Assembly (NCBI GenBank): GCA_963573385.1
Contig: CAUYLG010005299.1
Span: forward strand, 1 to 64,000
Length of the DNA: 64,000 bases
Origin: Cacajao melanocephalus
Lineage: Eukaryota > Chordata > Mammalia > Primates > Pitheciidae
Reading direction: 5' to 3'
Shown here: piece after piece, positions 14,481 through 28,815 of the stretch
Position numbering within the stretch: the first letter of the stretch is position 1
How the letters are laid out: every line of letters starts with the position of its first letter
The notes under the pieces: model-generated
Databases searched by the model: none
The model's input: the letters and a program-made list of their open reading frames with translations, nothing else
Told to the model about the DNA's origin: nothing
Translations under genes and position numbers: made by a program

Positions 14481-14779
14481 CTTTTTTTTTTTTTCAGATG
14501 GAGTCTGGCTCTGTCACCCTGGCTGGAGTGCAGTGGCGCAATTTCAGCTCACTACAACCTCCACGCCCCGTGTTCAAGCAATCGATTCTCCTACCTCAGC
14601 CTCCCAAGTAGCTAGGACTACAGGGGTGTGCCACTATGCCCGGCTAATTTTTTGTATTTTTAGTAGAGATGGTGTTTCACCATGTTAGCCAGGATGGTCT
14701 CGATCTCCTGACCTAGTGATCCACCCGCCTCAGTCTCCTAAAGTGCTGGGATTACAGGCGTGAGCCACCGAGCCTGACC
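14481..14779 (-). mobile_element. Alu, full-length, minus orientation
   Basis: Starts with a poly-T run, then gatggagtctggctctgtcaccc and the full dimeric body, and ends with the complement of the Alu 5' end at 14779. The stretch around 14688-14725 (ttagccaggatggtctcgat) looks AluY- or late AluS-like; the copy carries scattered CpG decay. Confidence 0.95.
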
Positions 14780-15485
14780 CAAAAATTTTTAAAGGATAAA
14801 TGGATCAATAAATAAATCCCCAAGTTCTAGCCGGAATTTAGACAAAAACATAATTAGTTATTTCCATAAACCTCATTTATCATATGGGAACAGCATGGGA
14901 AGATGAGGCTTTTTGCAGATCCCATAATAATCAATTATTTTACATCTGACCCAATTAAAAGCCAGGAAAATACTTCTGCACCTAATATGTTATATTTTAA
15001 TGTAGAGAGATCATGCAAAGAGAAAACAGAAATACAAGAAGTCAGAATTTATTTTTTTTTAAATCCCTGTTTGAGTTGCTCCATTCTAACCCCACCTAAC
15101 TCTACTACTCATATTCATGCTCAAAACCCACATAATTATACCCTATAAAGTCACATGTGGTGGTAATTGTAACAATAATAGTAATAATAATCATTCTGTT
15201 GATTTGTCAAGCTATACCTGTAAGAGCCCTTTTAAATAAACATTCATACATTTCTATTATTTTTAGGTGCTAGATGAGTTTTAAGAAGTAAGAGAATGTC
15301 TCTACCATCAAGACCTTATCTAGTTGGAGAAAGAAGCGTATAAAAACTAACTATAACACAAAAATTAGTGTTATGTATCATGATGAAAATATAAACAAAC
15401 AGCATAGAGAGTGGTCAGGAAGGAGAAATTTTGACTAAACATTTTGGGAAGGCTTCATGTAGAAAGTAGACATTATTTCAACTAG

Positions 15486-15600
15486 GCACGGAGGCATGTG
15501 TCTGTAGTCCCAGGTACTCAGGAGGCTGAGAAAGAAGGATTGCTGAAGCCCAGGAATTTAAGGCCAGCTTGGGGAACTTAGTGATATTTCATCTCTAAAA
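15486..15600 (+). mobile_element. Partial Alu (monomer-like), plus orientation
   Basis: Contains 'tgtagtcccaggtactcagg', 'gaggctgag' and 'aggccagcttggg', which are Alu left-arm or free-monomer features, diverged. Its tail runs straight into the purine tract at 15597. Confidence 0.8.
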
Positions 15601-15611
15601 GAGAGAGAGGG

Positions 15612-15642
<31 letters not shown>

Positions 15643-15851
15643 GAGAGGAAGAAAGGAAGGCAGGTGAGAGGGAGGAAGAGAGGGAAAGAAGACAAGAAAG
15701 AGAGAGAAGAAAGAAAGAAGGAAAGAAAGAAAGAGAAAGAAGGAAAAGAAAGAAAAGAAAGAGAAAGAAAGAGAAAGGAAAAGAAAGAGAGGGAGAAAAG
15801 GGAAAGGAAGGAAGGAAGGAAGGAAGGAAAGAAGGAAAGAAGGAAGGGGAA
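15597..15851 (+). repeat. Polypurine microsatellite (GA / GAAA / GGAA)
   Basis: About 255 bases are almost purely A and G on the plus strand: first GA dinucleotides, then GAAA and AGAA units, then GGAA units at the right. Only a few pyrimidines interrupt it (for example near 15661-15665 and 15692). It grew from the tail of the Alu monomer. Long mirror-symmetric purine tracts can form intramolecular triplexes. Confidence 0.95.
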
Positions 15852-16084
15852 TCCATTATCTCATTTGGTTCTCCTCATCAAGCTGTGAGGTGAGGCATCA
15901 GGGCAAGTATTCTGATATTCATTTATCAGTTCTCATGGGTTGAAAACTAGCATATAGTACCTAGCTGTTATTCTTAATATCCTTTCCTCTGTGGTTGATT
16001 TGTTTTGTTTTTATGAAAAGCTCATATATGTACTACTGCCATTAGAGAGAAACTTTCTACAATTTATCTGAGAAGTTGTCAGTG

Positions 16085-16310
16085 TTTACCAAATTCCAAG
16101 AATTGTCCTAAACCCTTTACATTTATTAAGTTGTTTAATTGTCAAACAACTCCTTGAGATGATTATTTTTCTCATTTTATAAGCGAGAAAACTGAGGCAC
16201 AGAGAGGTCAAACAATTTGCCCAAAGTTACCCAGCCGTAAGTGGCAGAGCCACGATTTGAAGCTAAGCAGTCTGACTTTAGAGTTCAAGCTCCTAATCTG
16301 TAGTCTGTCT
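16085..16310 (+). repeat. MIR element
   Basis: Shows the classic MIR order: 'tcattttataagcgagaaaa', 'ctgaggcacagagaggtca', 'tttgcccaaagttaccca', then 'gtggcagagcc'. Fairly long and recognisable. Confidence 0.85.
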
Positions 16311-17960
16311 TTTTAGGTCTTAAGCAGCACCAAGCGAGTATTCTGCTCTGGTCTTTGTGGCTTTTAAATAAAAACTATTGACTAATACAAAATCAGTCAA
16401 TGGAATGCCTTGAACAAAGTCTGATTCATTAACAGGCAAATATTATCGGAACTTTAAAGGTCACCAAGCACAGATTAGAAAACAGTAAGCTTCCAAGATC
16501 AACAAAGTTCCCAGTGCTAGTACAACATTTTTGACAGTACAATAGCTATTCATTCAGTGTGCATTTCTGAGCAGATGACTAAAACAGTATAAATTATCGC
16601 TGTCCTATTTTGCATTTCTAGCCATTTGGATTCTTCAAATGCCAATACCGCTCTTAAGAATACTCAAAATAAACAATGCCACGACCTATACCAAACCCAA
16701 ACAGATCCAGTACTGGTTTGGGAAATGTTTTAAACAAACAAACAAAAAAAAAAAAACTGAAACTTTTTTCCAAATCTGAAAGTTTTTTTACCAAAAGCAA
16801 ATAGACCTTTTTGGAACAAGATTTGCTCTTAAAAATAAATGCCAAAGATTACTTAAACTTTGAAACGTAATATCAAATGTAAAAGCACCTTTATTTTTCA
16901 AAATTTAACTTTATAGAGAAGAATGAATTTGGTATGATTTGAATCTAGCTGGAACAAATACGGTGATTTATCCTACCATCACATTGGATATCTACTCTAA
17001 AGCAGAATTATTTATTTTCTTGTTTTCCTCAAATGTTTCTCTCATCATAAAAGTCAATGTGGTAGATTTTTTTTCTTTAATTGAAAATGGTTAGTTTTCT
17101 TTGATAATTTACAGAGCTTTTATAAACCTCCTCTGAAAAAAAAAAATTGCAATTACACCTAAGTGTTACAAACAAAAGCTAGCAATCATTTGAAAGCCTG
17201 TGTGACATGGCAGAGCAACAAGCCCTCCTGATAGTGGATTCTTTTGTTCTCATAACAGAATCTGACACAGATGCAAGGACATGACTCTTGAAAGCTAAGT
17301 AAATTGCAATGGAAGGCAGCAAACAGAAAAGAATGCACCATTCTCTTCACTAAATCATCACATTCTAGAAGTTATAATTCAGTTTCAGAGAAGTTGCTGC
17401 AAGTTTATTCAAAACAAACCTTGAGTGAGTACATCTTCATAGTCTGTGCACAAAATTAATTTTCAGAAAAGAGTAACAATGATATTATAGAGCGGTGATC
17501 TGTATTTCAACTATAATATCTTGTCCTGGATCCTTCACAGAAACAATGATTAAAATCTTGCAGGAGAAAGATTGAGTCATTGTGATTATAGATATGCTTT
17601 TGTTATCTTCAGGAATATTCTTGTTTATTTTCAGAAAGGAAGATATGTGTCAATTATAGAATATGAAAGCTATGGTTGTCTTCAAATTAAAATGCAAAAA
17701 GTTCAAAGATGAAAGGTTCTGGCAATTAAGGGATGGTCATATTGGTAGGACAAGGGAGAATTAAGATAGAGGACAGTTTTTCAGTTTTATAACCAGCTAA
17801 AAGCCTCTGTTTTCAGACACTGGGCTTTACTTGATGATATTTATAAGCAATTTGTATTAGCACATGGAAAACTGTGTCTGAAAGCTCTCAGATACTACTA
17901 GAAGACTGGAGACAGAAAAAAATAACAAGCTATAATCGGTAAATAAATTGCTAACTTAAA
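16310..17960. other. Intergenic, nothing recognised
   Basis: AT-rich. I see no exon with splice sites, no RNA gene and no interspersed repeat I can name. Confidence 0.5.
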
Positions 17961-18879
17961 AAATCTATGCTGCTGGAGAAATGCCTGGGCAAGGGGCAGA
18001 GCAACCACTGCTGCACAAGGTCTCAGGCACAGGAACAGAGAGTGACCCTGCCACCAAGGTCAGATGAACAGGAATGAGACCTGCCTCTCCCTTACTCTCT
18101 AGACGCAGTCAGGCTCACTCACCTTTCCCTACCAATGGAACTAGTTGGGACATTTAGTCACATGCAGTCTGCCTTCAGTCCTCAAGGCCATCCTAAGCTA
18201 TAAAACTCACCATTTGGAGCAAAACCATGCCTCTCAGGCAAATCTCCCTCTGCTCTGGTCCTATGAAGAGGGGGTGCCCAATTCCAGTGCCCATGGCTGG
18301 AGCCCACACTTCACTCATCTCTCAGTTCTGGCTGTGGGGCCGCTCCTCTGCTTGAAACCCAGAACTCCAATATCCAGACTGAGACTGTCTAATGGCAACA
18401 GCTGCCGCTGCTGCTAATGCCCAGGCTCCTGCACAGCTTGCTGTGAGCTAGCATCAAGAATGGCACTGTCCTGTTAGCGCCCAGGCCTGGGAAGATGCTT
18501 GGGAGGCCCCCCGGGGCCATTTCTTCTCAGTTTCCTGGCTTCTCCCCATGTTAGACCTAGAGCTTAGGAGGGTCAAGGTCCTCTCCCATGGCCAGGGTTG
18601 CAGAGTTCTCCAGTGGAGAGATGGATCACAGAGAAACACTCACTTGCCCTTTCCTGTACTGGGGATTCACTCACAGTTTTTAGCCAGACCCCACCATGCA
18701 GGCTGCCTGCCCACCTTCTCTTTCCCAGTATCTGAATTTGTCTTCTGCATTTCTGTTGAATTCCCATGTTTCTTCTTGAATGAAAGTCCACAGTATGAAT
18801 CTCTACACACTATTTTGCTTCTTCCAAGTGGGTGAGGCATGCTAGAAAAGCCTCTACTCTATCATCTTGGAAAAACAAA

Positions 18880-18880
<1 letters not shown>
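17960..18880 (-). mobile_element. Possible L1 5' UTR block, minus orientation
   Basis: The block is clearly more GC-rich than its surroundings and ends at the right with ctatcatcttgg, resembling the complement of an L1 5' start ('ccaagatgg'). The frames at 18145-18417 and 18548-18835 show no recognisable domain. I read it as an isolated L1 5' UTR; an LTR is the main alternative. Confidence 0.4.
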
Positions 18881-20218
<1,338 letters not shown>

Positions 20219-21447
20219 TATTTATTTTATTTTATTCTTTGCTCCTATGGTGATATGTTTGGACATGGGGTCTGTGAGTGATTCAAAGCGTAAACTTTGA
20301 ATGCCATTTTGACAGGAAGTCTGCACTATTTTATTACCTATTTTTAAACAAACTAAACATTGCATCCTAACCCCAGTCCTCTTAATGGCATTAAGAGGTT
20401 AATGTTGAACTGAAGCTGTAACATGGGGAGAAAGCACACACTCACACCATACACTACTTAATCAGCATGCCTCATCCTCACTCAAATAAGAGGAAGCTAC
20501 AATGGCTTTAAACTTCTCCCCCTTATACAAAAATAAAAAGATAAATTACAGGAGACATTTTTCTCATGAAGGAAAGATTACATTTTTTCAAATTCACTCA
20601 GGGATAGTGGTTTGATGTCCTGTATCAGTTTGGAAGAGTGAATTGGGCAGTGGTTGCAGCTTGCCTCTCTGCTACTGCCTCCTAGAAGTTGCATGTAGCC
20701 TCATGACTCTTGTTTCCGCATACTGGTCATCAACTAGGAAAAGCATATAAAAATGAAGCATTAGTCTACCCTCCTCCCCACAAAAAACAAAACCCAATGT
20801 TTAATATGAATTGTAATGGATTTTGAAATCTAAGATAAATGATACTTTAAAAATAAACAGCTTGGAATAATACTTGTGATGTTGTTCTTCCTTTTTTGGC
20901 AAAGAATGACATTGAGAAGATGAGAGAGGTTTACATTTGGACTTGTTTTAAATTTTAAGAAGCTGTTCTTTTAAATTTACCATCTGTTACTTCAATACTT
21001 CTAAGTGTCTATGGTAACTGTTCAGGGACACCAGGCAGAGCCATGGTGTAATTGGGTATGGCTTGACCCCTACTGTGCCTTTCTCATGGAGGGAGACCAA
21101 CTCATTGTGAGTCTCATCACATTACAAGAGCGTTTCCCTGCAAATATGTTAGCCTTCTGGTTAATGCACAGCAGAGATAAGAATTAGCTATAGATATTTT
21201 TGTAAGCCATTTGAATTACAAGGTGCTAATTCTGAGAAGAAAATTCTACCATCCTCCTGAGGTGAACCTCCACACAAAGCACAGTATTTTAACATTTTAT
21301 GCTAGATCTTAAATAACATCAAGTAAATATGTTTAAGCCGTGCAATTGGTCTTTGATTAAGAAAGAATGATCCATATTGCCAGTTGGCAGATTCCACTGT
21401 TTTCTTGAGATGCTTTTGAGTTGAAGAAATTACCAGAAATACATTGG
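20219..21447. other. Intergenic, nothing recognised
   Basis: No gene, RNA or clear repeat is visible. The 60-codon frame at 21005-21187 has no recognisable content. Confidence 0.5.
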
Positions 21448-21936
21448 GTTTATTAAAACTTTTATTTTACGTTCAGGGGTACATGTACAGGATGGACAAG
21501 TTTGTTGCATAGGCAAATGTATGTCATGGGAGTTTGTTATACAGATTATTTCATCACTCAGGTATTAAGTATCCATTAGTTCTTTTTCCTGATCCCTTTC
21601 CCCACCTCCCTCCTCCCACTCTCCACCTTCAGATAAGCCCCAGTGTGTATTGTTCTTCTCTATGTGTCCATGTGTTCTCATTATTTAGCTCTCCCTTATA
21701 ATGGAGAATATGCTGTATTTGGTTTTCTGTTCCTGTGTTAGTTTGCTAAGGTTAATGACCTCCAGTTCCATCCATGTCCCTGCAAAGGACATGATCTCAT
21801 TCTTTTTTATGGCTGCATAATATTCCACAGTGTATATGTACCACATTTTCTTTATCCAGCCTAACATTGATGGGCATTTAGGTTTATTCCATGTCTTCAC
21901 TATTGTGAATAGTGCTGCAGTGAACAGTGCATGTGT
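21448..21936 (-). mobile_element. Older L1, 3' part (left piece of split element)
   Basis: The minus strand carries an L1 3' UTR and the ORF2 C-terminus; 21900-21685 reads MWYIYTVEYYAAIKKNEI, the well-known ORF2 tail. It stops abruptly at 21936 in the ORF2 sequence, and the following L1 sequence resumes at 28541. The copy was therefore split by the L1 at 21937-28540. Confidence 0.9.
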
Positions 21937-24900
21937 GTTTTTAAAATTCTCAAAAATTTTTTTTTTATTTTTCCATAGGCTGTTGGGGTACAGGTGGTAT
22001 TTGGTTACATGAGTAAGTTCCTTAGTTGTGACTTGTGAGATTTTGGGGCACCCAAAACCTAAGCAGTATACATTTCATCCTATTTGTAGTATTTTATTCC
22101 TCATCCCCATCCTTTCCCCCAAGTCCCCAAGGTCCATCCTATCATTCTTATGCCTTTGCATTCTCCTAGCTTAACTCTCACATATCAGTGAGAACATACA
22201 ATGTTTGGTTTTTCATTCCTGTATTACTTCACTTAGAATAATAATCTCCAATCTCATCCAAGTTGCTGCAAATGCTGTTAATTCATTCATTTTTATGGCT
22301 GAGTAGTAGGCCATCATATATATGTATACCACAGTTTGTTTATCCACTCATTGATTGATGGGCATTTGGGTTGGTTCTACAATTTTGCAATTGTGCATTG
22401 TGATGCTATAAACGTGTGTGTGCAAGTATCTTTTTCATATAATGACTTCCTTTCCTCTGGGTAGATACCCAGTAGTGGGATTGCTGGATCAAATGGTAGT
22501 TCTGCTTTTAGTTCTTTAAGGAATATCCACACTGTTTTCCATAAGGGCTGTACCAGTTTACATTTTCACCAGCAGTGTAGAAGTGTTCCCTGAGCATTGC
22601 ATCCATGCCAACATCTACTGCTTTTTTATTTTTTTATTATGGCCATTCTTGGAGGAGTAAGGTGATATTTCCTTAACCAGCATTTCCTTAATCAGTATGC
22701 CTCATCCTCAAAGAAGAAGAGGATCATTAGTGATATTGAACATTTTTTCATATGTTTGTTTGCCATTTTTATATCTTCTTTTGAGAATTGTCTATTCATG
22801 TTCTTAGCCCACTTTTTGATGGGATTGTTTTTTTCTTACTGATTTGTTTGATTTTGTTGTAGATTCTGGATACTAGTTCTTTTCAGATATATAGGTTGTG
22901 AAGATTTTGTTCCACTCTGTGGGTTGCCTGTTGACTCTCCTGACTACTCTTTTTGCCATGCAAAAGCTCTTCAGTTAATTAAGTCCCATCTATTTATCTT
23001 TGTTTTTATTGCATTTGCTTTTGGGTTCTTGATCATGAAATCCTTGACTAAGCCAATGTCTAGAAGGGTTTTTCCAATGTTATCTTCTAGAATTTTTATA
23101 GTTTCGGGTCTTAGATTTAAGTCCTTAATCCATCTTGAGTTGATTTTTGTATAAGGTGAGAGATGAGGATTCAGTTTCATTCTCCGACATGTGGTTAGCC
23201 AATTCTCCCAGCACCATTTGTTGGAAAGAGTGTTTTCCACTTCATGTTCTTGTTTGCTTTGTGAAAGATCAGTTGGCTGTAAGTATTTGGGTTTCTTTCT
23301 GGATTCTCTATTCTGTTCCATAGGTCTATGAGCCTATTTTTATACCATCACTAGTAGTGCAAGGTAGTGTGATGCCTCCAGATTGGTTCTTTTTGCTTAG
23401 TCTTGCTTTTGGTTCTGTATGAATTTTAGGATTGTCTTTTCTAATTCTGTGAAGAATGATAGTGGTATTTTGATGGGGATTGTGTTGAACTTGTAGATTG
23501 CTTTTAGAAGTATGGTCATTTTCACATTATGGATTCTACCCATCCATGAGCATGGGATGTGTATCCAGTGGTTTGTGTCATCTGTTATTTCTTTCAGCAG
23601 TGTTTTGTAGTTTCCCTGTAGAGGTCTTTGGCTTCCTTGGTTAGGTATATTCCTAAGTATTTATTTTATATTTTTGCAACTACTGTAAAAAGGGTTGAGT
23701 TCTTGATTTGATTTACCAGTTGGCCACTGTTGGTGTATAGAAGAGCCACTTATTTGTGTACATCAATCTTGTATCCGGAAACTTTGCTGAATTCTTTTAT
23801 CAGTTCTAGCAGTTTTCTGGAGGAGTCTTTAGGGTTTTTGAGGAAAATAATCCTATCATCAGCCAACAGTACAGTTTGACTTCCTCTTTACTGATTGGAT
23901 GCCCTTTATTTCTTTCTCTTGTCTGAGTGCTCCGGCTAGGACTTCCAGTACTATGCTGAAGAGGAGTGGTGAGAGTGGGCATCCTTGTCTTGTTCCACTT
24001 CTCAGAGGAAATGCTTTCAACTTTTCCCCATTCAGTATTATGTTGGCTGTGGGTTTGTCATCGATGGCTTTCCTTACATTAAGATATGTCACTTGTATGC
24101 TGATTTTGCTGAGAGTTTTAATCATAAAGGGATGCTTGATTTTGTCTAATGCTTTTTGTATATCTATTGAGATGATCATGTAATTTTTGTTTTTAATTTT
24201 GTTTATGTAGCATATCACATTTATTGACTTGTGTATGTTAAAGAATCTTTGCATCCCTGGTATGGTGGTGTTCACGTTTATTGACTTGTGTATGTTAAGC
24301 CATCCCTGCATCCCTGGTATGAAATCCATTTAGTCTGGTGGATTATCTTTTTGATATGTTGTTGGATTCAATGAACTATCATTTTGTTAAAGATTCTGGC
24401 ATCTAACTTCATCAGGTCCATAGCTTTCTTTTTTTTGTTATATCCTTTCCTGATTTTGGTATTAGGGTGATGCTGGCTTCATGGAATTAATTAGAGAGGG
24501 TGCCGTCTTTCTCTATCTTATGGAATAGTGTCAAAAGGACTGGTACAAATTATTTGAATGTCTGGTATAATTCTCCTATGAATCCGTCTGGTTCTGGACT
24601 TATTTTATTGGTAATTTTTAAATTACCATTTCAATCTTGCTGCTTGTTATTGGTCTGTTCAGGGTATCTAACTCTTCCTGATTTAAGCTAGGAGGGTTGT
24701 ATTTTTCCAGGAATTTATCCATCTCTTCTAGATGTTCTAGTTTATGTGCATAGAGGTGTTCATAGTAGCCTTGAATGACGTTTTATATTTCAGTGGTGTC
24801 GGTTGTAATGTCTCCTGTTTCATTTCTTAATGAAGTTATTTGGATTTTCTTTCTTCTTTTCTGGGTTAATCTTGCCAATGGTCTATCAATTTTATTTATC

Positions 24901-27900
24901 ATTTCGAAGAACCAGCTTTTTGTTTCATTTTTTAATTTATTTCAATTTCATTTATTTCTGCTCTGATCTTGGTTATTTCCTTGCTTCTGCTGGGTTTGGG
25001 TTTGGGTTGTTCTTGTTTCTCTAGTTGCTTGAGGTTGACCCTAGAATGTCAGATTTCGATGTTTAGGGCTATGAACTTTCTTCTTATCACTTCCTTTGCT
25101 GTATCCCAGAGGTTTTGATAAATTGTGTCATTATTATCATTCAGTTCAAAGAATTTTTTAATTGCCATCTTGCTTTCATTTTTGCCCTAGAGCTCATTCA
25201 GGAGCAGGTTATTTAATTTCGATGTATTTACATGGTTTTGAAGGTTTCTTTTGGAGTTGATATGCAATTTTATGCCACTGTGGTCTGGGAGAGTGCTTAA
25301 TGCCATTTCAGTTTTCTTAAAATTATTGACATTTGTTTTATGGCCTATCATATGGTCTACCTTGGAGAAAGTTCCATGTGCTGTTGAATAGAATGTGCAT
25401 TCTGTGGTTGCTGGACAAAATGTTCTGTATATATCTGTTAAGTCCATTTGTTCCAAGGTATAGTTTAAATGCATTGTTTCTTTGCTGACTGTCTGTCTTG
25501 ATGAACTGTGCTGTCATTGGAGTATTGAAGTCCCCCACTATTATTGTGTTGCTGTCTATCTCATTTCTTAGGTCTATTAGTAATTGTTTTATAAATTTGG
25601 AGTTCCAGTGTTGAGTGCATATATGTTTAGGATTGTGATATTTTCCTGTTGGACAAGGCCTTTTACTATTATACAATGTCCCTCTTCGTCTCTTTTAACT
25701 GCTGTTGTTTTAAAGTTTGTTTTGTCTGGTATAAGAATAGATACTCCTGCTTGCTTTTGGTATCAATTTACATGAAATGCCTTTTTCTACCCCTTTAAGT
25801 TTATATGAGTCCTTATGTGTTAGGTGAGTCTCCTGAAGGCAACAGATACTTGATTGGTGAGTTCTTATCCATTCTGCAGTTCTGTATCTTTTAAGTGGAG
25901 TGTTTAGGCCATTTACATTCAATGTTAGTATTGAGATGTGAGGTACCGTTGCATTCATTATGCTTTTTGCTGCCTGTGTACTTTGGTTTTCCGTTTTTGC
26001 TTTTTAACTTGTATTTTTGTTTTATAGGTCCTGTGTGATTTATGTTTAAGGAGGCTCTGTTTTAATGTGTTTCCAGGATTTATTTCAAGACTTAGAGCTC
26101 CTTTTAGCAGTTCTAGTTGTGGTGGATTGGTATTGGTGAATTCTCTCAGCATTTGTTAGTCTGAAAAATACTGTATCTTTCCTTCATATATGATGCTTAG
26201 TTTCGCTAGACACAGAATTCTTAGCTGATAATTGTTTTGTTTGAGTAGGCTAATCCTCAATCCCTTCTAGCTTGTAGGGTTTCTGCTGAGAAATCTGCTG
26301 TTAATCTGATAGGTTTTCTTTTATAGGTTACCTGGTGCTTTTGTATCACAGCTCTTAAGATTCTTTCCTTCGTTTTAACTTTAGATAACCTGATGATAAT
26401 GTGCCTAGACAATGATCTCTTTGTGATGAATTTCCCAGGTGTTCTTAGTGCTTCTTGTATTTGGATATCTAGGTCTCCAGGAAGGCTGGGGAATTTTTCC
26501 TCAGTTACTCCCCCAAATATCTTTTCCAAGATTTTAGAATTTTCTTCTTCCTCAGGAACACTGATTATTCGTAGGTTTCGTTGTTTAACATAATCTCAGA
26601 TTTCTTAGAGGCTTTGTTTATATTTTCTTCTTCTTTTTTGTCTTTGTTGGATTGAGTTAATTTGAAGACCTTGTCTTTGAACTCTGAATTTCTTTCTTCT
26701 ACTTGTTCAGTTCTATTGCTGAGACTTTCCAGAGTATTTCACATTTCTATAAGTGTGTCCAGTGTTTCCTGAAGTTTTGATTGTTTTTTCTTTATGTTAT
26801 CTATTTCCTTCAATATTTCTCCTTTCACCTCTTACATCATTTTGTGGATTTCCTTGCATTAGCCTTCACCTTTCTCTGGTGCCTCCCTGATTAGCTTAAT
26901 TACTAACCTTCTGAATTCTTTTTCGGGTAAATCAGGGATTTCTTCTTGGTTTGGATCCATTGCTGATGAATGTGTGATTTAGTGTGATTTTTGGGGGTTG
27001 TTGAAAGCCTTGTTTTGTCATATTACCAGAGTTGGTTTTCTGATTCTTTCTCATTTCAGTAGGCTCTCTCAGAGGGAAGGTCTAAAGCTGAAAGCTGTTG
27101 TTCAGATTGTTTTGTCCTGCAGGGTGTTCCCTTGATGTAGTACTTTCCTCCTTTTCCTTTGGATATGGCTTACTGTGAGCCAAGCTGCAGTGATTATTGT
27201 CTCTATTCTGGATCTAGCCACCCAGCAAGTCTACCTGGCTCTAGGCTGGTACTAGGGGGTTGTCTGCACAGAGTCCTGTGATAGCCATGGATACCAACAC
27301 CTGTTCCGGTGGAGGTGGTGGGGGGGTGGAGGGGGTGGGGGGGTTGGAGGGGGTGGGGGGTGGGGGCGGTGGAGGTGGTGGGGGGTGGGGCGGGGAGGTG
27401 AAATGGACTCTGTGAGAGTTCTTAGCTTTGGTGGTTTAATGTTCTATTTTTGTGCTGGTTGGTCTCCTGCAGGGAGGTGGCACTTTCCAGAGAACATCAG
27501 CTGTGGTATTATGGAGAGGATCTAGCTGTGGATGGGGCACCAGAACTCCCAAGATTATATGCTGTTTGTCTTTAGCTATCAGGGTGGATAGACGGGGCCC
27601 ATTAGGTGGGAGCAGAGCTAGGTGTGTCTGATCTCAGACTTTCCTTGGGTGAGTCTTGCTACAGCTGCTGGGAGATGAAGTGAGGTTCCAGGTCAATAAA
27701 TTTGTGTATCTAGGATTATGGGCTGCCTCTGTTGAGTCATGCAGGTTGTCAAGGAAGTGGAGGAAAGCCGGCAGTCACAGACCTCACTTAGCTCCCACAC
27801 AACCCAAAGGGCTGGTCTCACTCCCACCATGCACCCCTAACAACCCTGACTCTGTTTCCAGGCAGTAGGCAAGCAGGGCTTGAGAACTTGCCCCAAGCTA

Positions 27901-28540
27901 CCTGCCTCCTGGCTATGAAAGAAAAGGGCTTGGTTCTTCCCCCACCTGCAGAATCTGCACAGCGGATTCATGCCCTCCCCTGAGTTCTGGCCAGGAGGCT
28001 TCTTCCCCAGTTCAAATTGTTACAAAGTTCAGCTGAAGATTTACATCTCCCTGTGGCCTTCCCCCACCCCTCCCACCCCTGCCCCCGTCTGCACTCAGGA
28101 AGGATCCCTGTGGTGCCAGGCAAAAATGGCCTGCTTGGGGACCCGGCAAGCTCCCAGGGCCTTTCCTGCTTCTTCCCCTATCCCTGTATTTTATTTGGCT
28201 CTCTAAATTGACTCACCTCTAGGTAGGGTCAAAAGCTTCTACTGCAAACCAGACCATTCATTTCCCCTGTGAGGGGGGGTGTGTGTTCAGAGCAGACGAT
28301 CTCCCTTTCCCATTTCTGCAGTTTGGGCACTCACAGTATCTGAGGTGTCTCCCAAGTCTTGAAGGAGCAGTCTACTTCATTCAGAGTGTCTATGGGTCCT
28401 CTCGGGGTTCCTGGTTTGTTCTTGAGATCATTCTGGAGCTAAAATTTATGATGTGAGCCTCCACATGCTGCTCTGTCCATCTGAGTCGGAGCTGCAATCT
28501 AGTCCTGCTTCCCGTCCACCATGATGCCCTACTGCTATTT
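21937..28540 (-). mobile_element. Full-length L1 inserted into the older L1
   Basis: About 6.6 kb, minus orientation. The left end has T-runs and an L1 3' UTR ('ccataggctgttggggtac'). ORF2 starts near 25958 (NATVPHISILTLNVNGLN) and runs leftward; its reverse-transcriptase region is at about 24330-23860 ([20 protein letters not shown]). ORF1 remains include 26529-26257. A GC-rich 5' UTR with a G-rich minisatellite fills about 27000-28535. Many stops and frameshifts show it is inactive. The 8-base direct repeat gcatgtgt at 21929-21936 and 28541-28548 flanks it exactly. Confidence 0.9.
27309..27399 (+). repeat. G-rich minisatellite in the L1 5' UTR
   Basis: About 90 bases made of GGTGG, GGAGG and longer G-runs, with dozens of runs of three or more G's. 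It has strong potential to form G-quadruplexes on the plus strand. It lies within the 5' UTR of the nested L1. Confidence 0.9.
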
Positions 28541-28815
28541 GCATGTGTCTTCATAATATAACAATTTATATTTTGGGGGTATATACCCAGTAATGGGGAT
28601 TCCTGGGTAGAATGGAATTTCTGTCTTTAGGTCTTTGAGGAATCGCCACATTGTCTTCCACAGTGGTTGAACTAATTTACACCTCCACCAGCAGTGTATA
28701 AGCATTCCTTTTTCTCCACAACCTCACCAGCATCTGTTATTTTTTGACTTTTTAATAATGGCCATTCCAACTGGTGTGAATGGTATTTCACTGTGGTTTT
28801 AACTTGTGCAGAAAT
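28541..28815 (-). mobile_element. Older L1, right piece of split element
   Basis: Continues the ORF2 sequence interrupted at 21936: 'gcatgtgtcttcataata', then 'gggtatatacccagtaatgg', then 'cagtgtataagcattcc'. It ends near 28815 where the L1 match stops. Confidence 0.9.

Noticed and set aside
15578..15888. Ser/Phe/Leu-rich and Lys/Glu/Arg-rich frames
   Set aside because: These are direct translations of the purine microsatellite.
18145..18835. 90- and 95-codon frames in a GC-richer block
   Set aside because: The block looks like an L1 5' UTR or LTR; no domain and no splice evidence.
23859..26529. Reverse-transcriptase, endonuclease and ORF1-like frames
   Set aside because: Fragments of the dead nested L1, not host genes.
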